Part shown: positions 1 through 5,459 of the stretch, in pieces | Position numbering within the stretch: position 1 is the first letter of the stretch | How the letters are laid out: every line of letters begins with the position of its first letter | NCBI GenBank assembly: GCA_002291855.1 | Contig: DBAW01000263.1 | Span: forward strand, 1-5,561 | Source: Sphingomonas sp. UBA1000 | Lineage (GTDB): Bacteria; Pseudomonadota; Alphaproteobacteria; Sphingomonadales; Sphingomonadaceae | Length of the DNA: 5,561 bases | Reading direction: 5' to 3' | Notes under the pieces: generated by a model | Database searches by the model: none | The model's input: only the letters and a program-made list of their open reading frames with translations | What the model was told of the DNA's origin: nothing | Made by a program: the position numbers and the translations under genes

Positions 1-172
1 CCGCCCCGCTGCCGAGCTGGACGGGGTGTTCGTCATCGACACCGATGCCGAAATCGTCAGCCAGAACAGCGAGGATGGCGCGGCGGCCGGGGCACCGGGC
101 CGTCGGCTGCTGAGCTGGAAGGCGACGCCGCTGACCCGCGACGCGCCGACCGCGGTGCTGCGGCTGAAATAG
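1..172 (+). CDS. C-terminal end of an unrecognised protein (partial at left edge)
   Basis: An open frame enters from the left edge (first full codon at base 2) and ends at TAG 170-172, giving the last 56 residues. The tail contains DGVFVIDTDAEIV and ends LLSWKATPLTRDAPTAVLRLK. It has GC-rich third positions and balanced composition, as in the real genes nearby, so it is very probably coding. There is no motif I can tie to a family: no cysteine or histidine cluster and no membrane segment. The alternation of short hydrophobic runs with charged residues suggests a beta-rich C-terminal domain, but that is inference. It converges on the ferredoxin gene with 46 bases between the two stops, including a strong hairpin. 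Function unknown. Confidence 0.7.
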   Translation, partial: RPAAELDGVFVIDTDAEIVSQNSEDGAAAGAPGRRLLSWKATPLTRDAPTAVLRLK

Positions 173-185
173 CGCATGTGTGAGC

Positions 186-211
186 GGGGCGGGCTGCAAC
201 CGGCCCGCCCC
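186..211. terminator. GC-rich hairpin between convergent genes, probable bidirectional terminator
   Basis: GGGGCGGGC (186-194) is the exact reverse complement of GCCCGCCCC (203-211). A T-G wobble and a G-C pair can extend the 9-bp stem to 11 bp with the tetraloop CAAC (197-200). It sits between the stop of the left-edge gene (172) and the stop of the ferredoxin gene (219), where a shared terminator is expected. No T-run follows on either strand, so it is not a textbook intrinsic terminator. It may act with Rho or as a 3'-end stabilising structure. Confidence 0.6.
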
Positions 212-218
212 CTGCCGA

Positions 219-536
219 TCAATCCTCGGCGGCGATGGTCACGCGCAGCCCGTCCAGCTCGGCCGTGAACGGGATCTGGCAGGCCAACCGGCTGTCGGCG
301 TTGCGGTGATCGCTCGATTCGAGCAGGTCATTTTCGTCCTCGCTCATCGCCGGCAGGCGTGCGGTCCAGTCGGCATCGACATGGACATGGCAGGTCGCGC
401 ACGAGCAGCAGCCGCCGCACAGCGCCAGCAGCTCGTCAAAGCCATTGTCGCGAATCACTTCCATCACCGACAGGCCGACATCGCCCTCGACCGTCCGTTC
501 ATTCCCGTTACGCGCGACAACCACCAGCTTCGGCAT
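219..536 (-). CDS. [2Fe-2S] ferredoxin, adrenodoxin/putidaredoxin type
   Basis: Small soluble cytoplasmic electron carrier of 105 residues, close to the family's usual size. The start at 536 (MPKLVVVARNG) is chosen over an in-frame ATG at 560 because a strong ribosome site, reading GGAAGGGGA on the minus strand (543-551), lies just ahead of it. The cluster ligands fit Cys-x5-Cys-x2-Cys...Cys: C40, C46, C49 (in LCGGCCSCATCHV) and C86 (in RLACQI). Two further cysteines, C43 and C44, lie in the cluster loop. The segment LPAMSEDENDLLESSDH is the acidic helix by which such ferredoxins dock with partners. From memory the sequence resembles Arx of Novosphingobium aromaticivorans, which serves cytochrome P450s, but no P450 or reductase is present here, so the partner is unknown. 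It is transcribed divergently from the glycosylase gene. Iron-sulphur cluster assembly ferredoxin is a less likely alternative. Confidence 0.93.
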   Translation of the reverse strand: MPKLVVVARNGNERTVEGDVGLSVMEVIRDNGFDELLALCGGCCSCATCHVHVDADWTARLPAMSEDENDLLESSDHRNADSRLACQIPFTAELDGLRVTIAAED

Positions 537-685
537 TTGCGTTCCCCTTCCGTTCGGCATAGAGCATCTTCAAGCCGGATGGAGCCACCCGGCGGCGTCG
601 AAAATGCGGCAGATCATCTGTCCGGAGCGGCCGGCCCGATCCCGACGGATCGAACGCCACTCCAGCGATGCACCGGGGAGCCGCC
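537..685. promoter_or_regulatory. Divergent intergenic region between ferredoxin and glycosylase genes
   Basis: These 149 bases separate two divergent starts and must hold both promoters, unless transcription enters from elsewhere. I find no convincing -35/-10 pair on either strand. Two small perfect inverted repeats occur: CAGAT-C-ATCTG (610-620) and CGATCC-CGAC-GGATCG (637-652). Either could be an operator, but the arms are only 5-6 bp and chance is possible in GC-rich DNA. A likely ribosome site for the glycosylase, GGGGAG (675-680), lies 5 bases before its ATG. Confidence 0.4.
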
Positions 686-1339
686 ATGTCGCGGCTTGAC
701 GAAAGGGTCAAGCAAATGGGCCTGTCCGCCGATCAGTTGCGCACCGCGCTCGACGCGCTGGCCGGGATCGAACCGGCCTTTGCCCGCGCGCTCGTCCAGG
801 CCGGCTATCCCGAACCGCGCATCCGCCCGCGCGGCTACGCCACGCTCATGCGCACGATCGTCGGCCAGCAGGTCAGCGTCGCCGCGGCCACGGCGATGTG
901 GACGCGGCTGGAGGCGGCGACCGGCGATGCCGGCGATCCGGCAGCGCTGCTCGCTTTGTCGGACGAGGCGCTGCGCGCCGCCGGCCTGTCGCGGCAAAAG
1001 GCCGGCTATGCCCGCAGCCTTGCAACGCTGGTTGCCGATGGCATGCTCGACCTGACCGATCTGCCGGGGGACGATGAGGAGGCGATCCTCGCGCTGACCC
1101 GCATCAAGGGCATCGGGCGCTGGTCGGCAGAAATCTATCTGCTGTTCGCCGAGGGCCGGCCCGACATCTGGCCGGCGGGCGATCTGGCGGTGCAGCGCGA
1201 GGTGGGCGTGCTGCTGGGCCATGCCGACCGCCCCGACGAACGTCTGGTCCGCCAACTCGCCGAGCCATGGCGCCCCCATCGCGGCGCAGCGGCGATCTTT
1301 GCCTGGCATTGCTACGCGGCAAGCCGCGGACCGGTGTGA
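686..1339 (+). CDS. DNA-3-methyladenine glycosylase II (AlkA-like, HhH-GPD family)
   Basis: Base-excision repair enzyme that removes alkylated purines such as 3-methyladenine from DNA, leaving an abasic site. The start at 686 (MSRLDERVKQ) is preferred because GGGGAG at 675-680 is well placed; an upstream in-frame ATG at 668 has no such site. The 217-residue product is a compact form, shorter than E. coli AlkA, lacking its N-terminal domain. Visible features are IVGQQVS (58-64), the usual opening helix of the HhH-GPD core; LSRQKAGY (101-108); the helix-hairpin-helix IKGIGRWSA (140-148), which binds the DNA backbone; and the catalytic aspartate D166 in WPAGDLAVQ. There is no cysteine set for a 4Fe-4S cluster, which argues against an endonuclease III or MutY member. 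The motif around the aspartate fits AlkA rather than Ogg. It stands alone on this strand and nothing nearby suggests an adaptive-response regulon. Confidence 0.93.
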   Translation: MSRLDERVKQMGLSADQLRTALDALAGIEPAFARALVQAGYPEPRIRPRGYATLMRTIVGQQVSVAAATAMWTRLEAATGDAGDPAALLALSDEALRAAGLSRQKAGYARSLATLVADGMLDLTDLPGDDEEAILALTRIKGIGRWSAEIYLLFAEGRPDIWPAGDLAVQREVGVLLGHADRPDERLVRQLAEPWRPHRGAAAIFAWHCYAASRGPV

Positions 1340-1363
1340 GGACATGTAGGCTGGTCACATTTT

Positions 1364-1377
1364 CAGGTAATAACCTG
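1364..1377. repeat. Short palindrome CAGGT-AATA-ACCTG
   Basis: A perfect 5-bp inverted repeat around an AT-rich 4-base centre, in the 104-base gap between the convergent ends of the glycosylase gene (1339) and the unknown minus-strand gene (1444). Symmetry and an AT centre resemble a small operator, but the site lies at gene ends rather than upstream of a start. It has no T-run, so it is not a good terminator. It could be a chance palindrome. Confidence 0.25.
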
Positions 1378-1443
1378 CGGCTCCGGAACCGACCCCCAGG
1401 CGGTCATAAAGATGTGAGACCGGTACGAACGTGCCCAACCGGG

Positions 1444-2184
1444 CTAGAACGGAGGCGGAATGCGGCGCTCAATGTCGATAAGCTCAGGGACTCGAGGTTG
1501 GAAACGAAGCGCCGTCACGGCTTCGCCAGGTGTGCCTAGCCAAAGCTCAATGTGGCCCTTCTTGGGGGTCACAGCCCATGGTTGAAGCGCAGCCAATTTC
1601 TGCCGTATCATGCCGACATCGTCACAAAGGCCTGACCCGGTGTTGTCGGCGCAAATGAACCGCTGGCCGTCGGATCCTGCAAGAACTCCTTCCAGCCACA
1701 TCAAAGCGGCAAAGCCCGCTTCTTTGTTTAAGCCAGGGTTCAAATAGACATAGTCACTCTGCCCGCATGAATTTTCAGGCGCGAGCTTGATCTCGGGCGC
1801 TCCGGTAGTGTTCTTCAGCACTGCTCTCCCAAGAGTGTGTCCATTGTTCGTCTGAAAATTGGCGGTCCACCGAGTCCTACTACACCCCCAACCGGACCTT
1901 TTCGCTTCCTCCACGAGTTGTAGTTGAACGACATACGGTGGTTTCATGTTAGCATTTACCTCATGAACCGAAACGATCGGGCCATGTGTTTTCCCGCTCA
2001 AGACTAAGTCACCGGCCTCGGCCGGAGGCAGTAGCAGAACCTCGTCTAAAATTATGGGTTCCGGCTGTTGTAGGAGCATCATCAAGGCTGAGAAAATCAT
2101 GGCGATTCCGGTCCGTCTGCTTATGCTCCAACATGGATGTTTAGCGACGATCCGCCATTCAGCAAACCACCCACTCTCGGTCAT
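1444..2184 (-). CDS. Hypothetical protein, probably exported or membrane-anchored, in a low-GC islet
   Basis: I do not recognise this family. With the ATG at 2184 the product has 246 residues. After an N-terminal stretch containing RR at 23-24 comes a hydrophobic run, GIAMIFSALMMLL (26-38), then a polar QQPEP, suggesting a signal peptide or N-terminal anchor. There is no clear AxA cleavage site. The rest is soluble-looking with four cysteines (about 101, 140, 178, 187), enough for two disulphides in the periplasm. It ends with a proline-rich tail, RRIPPPF. The open frame continues upstream to 2403, but that stretch is Arg/Gly/Ser-rich and GC-rich, so I treat it as non-coding. An ATG at 2100 (218 residues) is another possible start; neither has a strong ribosome site. 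GC is about 54% over 1501-2100, well below the neighbours, and codon choice is less GC-biased, suggesting acquisition. It is convergent with the glycosylase and divergent from ugd. Coding is likely; start and role are uncertain. Confidence 0.62.
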   Translation of the reverse strand: MTESGWFAEWRIVAKHPCWSISRRTGIAMIFSALMMLLQQPEPIILDEVLLLPPAEAGDLVLSGKTHGPIVSVHEVNANMKPPYVVQLQLVEEAKRSGWGCSRTRWTANFQTNNGHTLGRAVLKNTTGAPEIKLAPENSCGQSDYVYLNPGLNKEAGFAALMWLEGVLAGSDGQRFICADNTGSGLCDDVGMIRQKLAALQPWAVTPKKGHIELWLGTPGEAVTALRFQPRVPELIDIERRIPPPF

Positions 2185-2333
2185 TCGGCTGCCGTTCGGA
2201 TCAGCCCGAAACCCGCCGCTCACCGGAGCGCAGGACTGGCGCATAATCGAACCGGACAGACCCGCCCGAACAACCCGTCGAAAAACAGAAACTTTCGCAG
2301 CGCCGTCAAGCCATCTCCTGCGTTCGCGACAAC

Positions 2334-2350
2334 CGGATCGACGCGATCCG
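2334..2350. repeat. Inverted repeat CGGATCG-ACG-CGATCCG in the ugd leader
   Basis: Perfect 7-bp arms (2334-2340 and 2344-2350) around a 3-base centre, about 135 bases before the ugd start. It could be an operator with dyad symmetry or a small RNA hairpin. No T-run follows, so it is unlikely to be a simple terminator. Confidence 0.4.
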
Positions 2351-2363
2351 CGCATCGGCGAGG

Positions 2364-2392
2364 CGGTGCGCGGCCCGCGGTTCGGCGCACCG
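2364..2392. repeat. Second inverted repeat in the ugd leader, arms CGGTGCG / CGCACCG
   Basis: Perfect 7-bp arms at 2364-2370 and 2386-2392 enclose a GC-rich 15-base loop that itself contains the palindrome CCGCGG. It begins 13 bases after the first inverted repeat, so the two form a paired-hairpin layout. Both are GC-rich, and chance formation is plausible in this composition. Confidence 0.35.
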
Positions 2393-2483
2393 GGCTGCTC
2401 CACCCACCCCCCAATCGAGGTAAATCAGGTGGCAATGATTTGCTGGCAGGGCTAGGGGAAGCCGCGCCAAAAGGGGTGTGAAC

Positions 2484-3824
2484 ATGAAGATTGCGATGAT
2501 CGGTTCGGGCTATGTCGGGCTGGTGTCCGGGGCCTGTTTTTCCGATTTCGGCCATGACGTCGTCTGTGTCGACAAGGATGCCGGCAAGATCGCCGCGCTC
2601 GAAGCCGGGCGGATGCCGATTTTCGAGCCGGGGCTGGACGCATTGGTCGCCGCCAATGTGAAGGCGGGCCGCCTGTCCTTCACCACCGACCTCAAGGCCG
2701 GGATTGCCGGTGCCGATGCGGTGTTCATCGCCGTCGGCACGCCGTCGCGGCGCGGCGACGGCCATGCCGATCTGAGCTATGTCTTTGCCGCCGCGCGCGA
2801 GATTGCCGAGCTGGCCGACGGCCCGGCGGTCGTCGTCACCAAATCGACGGTGCCGGTCGGCACCGGCGACAAGGTTGAGGCGATCCTGCGCGAAACCCGG
2901 CCCGATCTCGACTGGGCGGTGGTGTCCAACCCCGAATTCCTGCGCGAAGGCGCGGCGATCGGTGATTTCAAGCGCCCCGACCGCATCGTCGTGGGGGCCG
3001 AGGATGCGCGCGCCGAGGATGTGATGCGCGCCATCTATCGCCCGCTCTATCTGAACGCAGCGCCCTTGCTGTTCACCGGCCGGCGCACCGCCGAGCTGAT
3101 CAAATATGCGGCCAATGCGTTCCTTGCGACCAAGATCAGCTTCATCAACGAGCTGGCCGATCTGGCCGAAAAGGTCGGCGCGGACGTGAAGGACGTGGCG
3201 CGCGGCATCGGGCTTGATAACCGCATCGGCGGCAAGTTCCTGCATGCCGGGCCGGGCTATGGCGGCAGCTGCTTCCCCAAGGACACGCTGGCGCTGCTGC
3301 GCACGGCCGAAGAGAATGACGTGCCGCTGCGCATCGTCAACGCGACCGTCGAGGCCAATGACAGGCGCAAGGTGGCGATGGGCCACAAGGTGATCGCAGC
3401 GCTTGGCGGCGATGCGCGCGGCAAGCGCATCGGCCTGCTCGGCCTGACGTTCAAGCCCAATACCGACGATATGCGCGACGCGCCGTCGCTGGCGATTGTC
3501 GAGGTGCTGCGCGCCGCCGGAGCGGAGATCGTCGCGCACGATCCCGAAGGCATGGAGCAGGCACGCCCGCTGCTGGGCGACATCGCCTATGTCGACAATG
3601 CCTATGACGCGGCGCGCGGGGCCGATGCGCTGGTGCTCGTCACCGAATGGGATGCGTTCCGCGCGCTCGATCTGAAGCGGATCGCCGCCGCGATGGCGCA
3701 GCCGCTGCTTGTCGACCTGCGCAACGTCTATCACCCCGACGAAGTGGCCAAGGCCGGCATTGCCTATCACGGCATCGGCCGCGGCGTCGCCGGGGCGGAA
3801 GCGCCGATCGAGAAGGTCGGCTGA
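2484..3824 (+). CDS. ugd: UDP-glucose 6-dehydrogenase
   Basis: Oxidises UDP-glucose to UDP-glucuronate in two NAD+-dependent steps in the cytoplasm, supplying glucuronic acid for surface polysaccharides. The 446-residue length is typical. The start at 2484 (MKIAMIGSGYVG) follows AAGGGG at a 7-base spacing; an in-frame GTG two codons upstream is only 1 base from that site and is rejected. The N-terminal Rossmann domain has GSGYVG (7-12) with D30 for the NAD ribose. Then come TKSTVPVGT (119-127) and NPEFLREG (149-156) with catalytic E151. The central helix carries K207 and N211 (LIKYAANAFLATK), and GPGYGGSCFPKDT (256-268) holds the nucleophile C263 and D267. The C-terminal UDP-binding domain includes GLTFKPNTDDMRDAPS (320-335). 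All expected catalytic residues are present. It is the first gene of a packed operon and its stop shares one base with the rfbC start. A GDP-mannose dehydrogenase is unlikely given the close match to Ugd motifs. Confidence 0.97.
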   Translation: MKIAMIGSGYVGLVSGACFSDFGHDVVCVDKDAGKIAALEAGRMPIFEPGLDALVAANVKAGRLSFTTDLKAGIAGADAVFIAVGTPSRRGDGHADLSYVFAAAREIAELADGPAVVVTKSTVPVGTGDKVEAILRETRPDLDWAVVSNPEFLREGAAIGDFKRPDRIVVGAEDARAEDVMRAIYRPLYLNAAPLLFTGRRTAELIKYAANAFLATKISFINELADLAEKVGADVKDVARGIGLDNRIGGKFLHAGPGYGGSCFPKDTLALLRTAEENDVPLRIVNATVEANDRRKVAMGHKVIAALGGDARGKRIGLLGLTFKPNTDDMRDAPSLAIVEVLRAAGAEIVAHDPEGMEQARPLLGDIAYVDNAYDAARGADALVLVTEWDAFRALDLKRIAAAMAQPLLVDLRNVYHPDEVAKAGIAYHGIGRGVAGAEAPIEKVG

Positions 3825-4390
3825 TGCCGGTCGTCCTGATCACCCCGCGCCGGTTTGCCGATTCGCGCGGCTGGTTTGCCGAAACCTATCAGCGCGACCG
3901 TTACCGCGCCGCCGGGATCGGTGAGGATTTCGTTCAGGACAACCAGTCCTTCTCCGCGCCCGCCGGCACGCTGCGCGGCCTGCATTTCCAGACGCCGCCG
4001 CATGTGCAGGCCAAGCTGGTCCGCTGCCTTGCCGGGCGGATCTGGGACGTGGCGGTCGATCTGCGCGCCGGCTCGCCCACCTTTGGCCGCTGGGTCGCCG
4101 CCGAGCTGACCGCCGAGCGCGGCGAACAGCTTTATGTGCCGGCCGGCTTCGGCCATGGTTTCATCACGCTCGAGCCGGATTGCGCCGTCGCCTACAAGAC
4201 GTCGGATTTCTACGCGCCCGACTGCGATGGCGGCATTGCCTGGGACGATCCCGACCTCGGCATTGCCTGGCCCATGCCGGCGGACGGGCCGCTTTTGTCC
4301 GACAAGGACCAGAAACTGCCCCGCCTCAAGGATTTCGCAAGCCCGTTCGCCTATGACGGGCGGCCTCTCATGCCATTGGACGCGCAATGA
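3824..4390 (+). CDS. rfbC: dTDP-4-dehydrorhamnose 3,5-epimerase
   Basis: Third step of dTDP-L-rhamnose synthesis: double epimerisation at C3 and C5 of dTDP-4-dehydro-6-deoxyglucose, in the cytoplasm. The 188-residue product is a normal-length RmlC cupin. Visible features are the substrate-binding N-terminus with DSRGWFAETY (13-22); the QDNQSFS segment (38-44); the core RGLHFQ (51-56) with catalytic base H54; K64 in QAKLV; LYVPAGFGHGF (103-113); Y130 in DFYAP as a likely active-site tyrosine; and WDDPDLGIAWP (140-150), which carries the aspartate partner. The ATG at 3824 overlaps the ugd stop by one base, and AGAAGG (3811-3816) inside ugd provides a ribosome site 7 bases upstream, indicating translational coupling. 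The stop overlaps the next gene as ATGA. The open frame extends upstream of 3824 only as a shadow of ugd. Also called rmlC. Confidence 0.96.
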   Translation: MPVVLITPRRFADSRGWFAETYQRDRYRAAGIGEDFVQDNQSFSAPAGTLRGLHFQTPPHVQAKLVRCLAGRIWDVAVDLRAGSPTFGRWVAAELTAERGEQLYVPAGFGHGFITLEPDCAVAYKTSDFYAPDCDGGIAWDDPDLGIAWPMPADGPLLSDKDQKLPRLKDFASPFAYDGRPLMPLDAQ

Positions 4391-5454
4391 CCAGCCTTCG
4401 CATTCTCGTGACCGGCGGCGCCGGCTTTATCGGCTCGGCGCTGGTGCGGCACCTGATCGCCAACACGCCGCACAGCGTGCTCAATGTCGACGCGCTCACC
4501 TATGCCGGCAATCTGTCGTCGCTGGAGCCGGTGGCGGCATCCGACCGCTACCGCTTTGCCAAAGCCGATATCTGCGACCGCGCCGCGATTGCCGCGCTGA
4601 TCGCCGAGTTCCAGCCGCAGGTGATCACCCATCTGGCCGCCGAAAGCCATGTCGACCGCTCGATCGACGGCCCGGCGGCGTTCATCGAAACCAACATCGT
4701 CGGCACCTTCACGATGCTGTCGGCGGCGCTCGATTACTGGCGCGGGCTGGACGAGGATGCGCGCGGGGCATTCCGTTTCCACCACATCTCGACCGACGAG
4801 GTGTTCGGCGCGCTCGGCCCCGACGGCTTCTTCACCGAGGAAACCGCCTATGATCCGCGCTCGCCCTATTCGGCGTCCAAGGCCGGGTCCGACCATCTGG
4901 TGAGCGCGTGGCACCACACCTATGGGCTGCCGACGCTGATCACCAATTGCTCGAACAATTACGGGCCGTATCACTTCCCCGAAAAGCTCATTCCGCTGAT
5001 GATCCTCAAATGCCTGAGCGGGGAAAAGCTGCCCGTCTATGGGCGCGGGGACAATGTCCGCGACTGGCTCTATGTCGACGATCATGTGCGCGCGCTGACC
5101 GCCGTGTTCGAGCGCGGCCAGGTAGGCGAAAGCTATATGGTCGGCGGCCGTTCGGAACGCACCAACCTCGCGGTCGTCGAGACGATCTGCGACACGCTCG
5201 ACACCATCCGCCCGCGCGCCGACGGCCAGAGCTATCGCAGCCAGATCAGCTTCGTCGCCGACCGGCCGGGCCATGATTTCCGCTATGCGATCGACGCGTC
5301 CAAGCTGGAGCGCGAGCTGGGCTGGCGGCCGGCCGAGAGCTTTGAAAGCGGCATCGCCAAGACGATCCGCTGGTATCTCGACAATGAGGCCTGGTGGCAG
5401 CCGATCCTTGCGCGCCAATATGGCGGCGAGCGGCTGGGCCTGAAATCGGCCTGA
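4387..5454 (+). CDS. rfbB: dTDP-glucose 4,6-dehydratase
   Basis: Second step of the dTDP-L-rhamnose pathway: NAD+-dependent conversion of dTDP-glucose to dTDP-4-dehydro-6-deoxyglucose. It belongs to the extended short-chain dehydrogenase family and has the typical length of 355 residues. The Rossmann motif GGAGFIG is at 10-16, followed by D35-A-L-T-Y-A-G-N, characteristic of RmlB. HLAAESHVDRSI lies at 82-93. The dehydratase triad-like STDEVFG (135-141) supplies D137 and E138 for water elimination, and YSASK (161-165) gives the catalytic Tyr and Lys. NNYGPYHFPEKLIP (190-203) and GDNVRDWLYVDDH (221-233) are family hallmarks in the sugar-nucleotide-binding region. ATG 4387 lies in an ATGA overlap with rfbC, with no strong ribosome site of its own, implying coupled translation. 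Everything expected is intact. Also called rmlB. Confidence 0.97.
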   Translation: MTSLRILVTGGAGFIGSALVRHLIANTPHSVLNVDALTYAGNLSSLEPVAASDRYRFAKADICDRAAIAALIAEFQPQVITHLAAESHVDRSIDGPAAFIETNIVGTFTMLSAALDYWRGLDEDARGAFRFHHISTDEVFGALGPDGFFTEETAYDPRSPYSASKAGSDHLVSAWHHTYGLPTLITNCSNNYGPYHFPEKLIPLMILKCLSGEKLPVYGRGDNVRDWLYVDDHVRALTAVFERGQVGESYMVGGRSERTNLAVVETICDTLDTIRPRADGQSYRSQISFVADRPGHDFRYAIDASKLERELGWRPAESFESGIAKTIRWYLDNEAWWQPILARQYGGERLGLKSA

Positions 5455-5459
5455 GCCCG

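Larger units (their letters stand above)
2185..2483. promoter_or_regulatory. Intergenic/leader region upstream of the ugd-rfb operon
   Basis: These 299 bases lie between the start of the unknown minus-strand gene and ugd and should hold the operon promoter. No convincing gene is present; the open frames crossing it on both strands are low-complexity Arg/Pro/Ser-rich. A possible -10, CATAAT (2242-2247), has only a poor -35 (CTCACC, 2219-2224), so this promoter call is weak. Two perfect 7-bp inverted repeats at 2334-2350 and 2364-2392 would fold in a transcript starting upstream of them. The ugd ribosome site AAGGGG (2471-2476) lies 7 bases before the ATG at 2484. Confidence 0.4.

Noticed and set aside
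368..417. Two extra cysteines (C43, C44) in the ferredoxin cluster loop as a sign of an unusual cluster
   Set aside because: The CGGCCSCATC form is, as I recall, common in sphingomonad ferredoxins of this type, and the four standard ligands are all present.
614..1345. Minus-strand open frame (243 codons) antisense to the glycosylase, and a plus-strand frame at 180-1055
   Set aside because: Both overlap genes with clear family motifs (AlkA-like glycosylase and ferredoxin), and their own translations are low-complexity Arg/Ala/Pro-rich.
1433..1444. Hairpin GCCC-AACC-GGGC at the end of the unknown gene as a terminator
   Set aside because: Only a 4-bp stem, overlapping the stop codon, with no T-run on either strand.
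2185..2403. N-terminal extension of the unknown minus-strand protein to an ATG at 2403
   Set aside because: The extra 73 residues are Arg/Gly/Ser-rich with no domain, the GC content matches flanking DNA rather than the islet gene, and the stretch would occupy most of the ugd leader. The hydrophobic N-terminal segment makes more sense near a start at 2184.
2137..2481. Plus-strand open frame (114 codons) ahead of ugd
   Set aside because: The product is rich in Pro/Arg/Ser/Gly with no motif, starts inside the opposing gene, and has no ribosome site. It is most likely a non-coding leader.
2220..3770. Long minus-strand open frame (516 codons) antisense to ugd
   Set aside because: It mirrors ugd codon by codon in high-GC DNA. 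The plus strand carries a complete UDP-glucose dehydrogenase with all catalytic motifs, and the antisense product is Arg/Gly/Asp-rich with no recognisable domain.
4351..5418. Long minus-strand open frame (355 codons) antisense to rfbB
   Set aside because: A GC-rich shadow of rfbB, whose plus-strand product has every RmlB hallmark.
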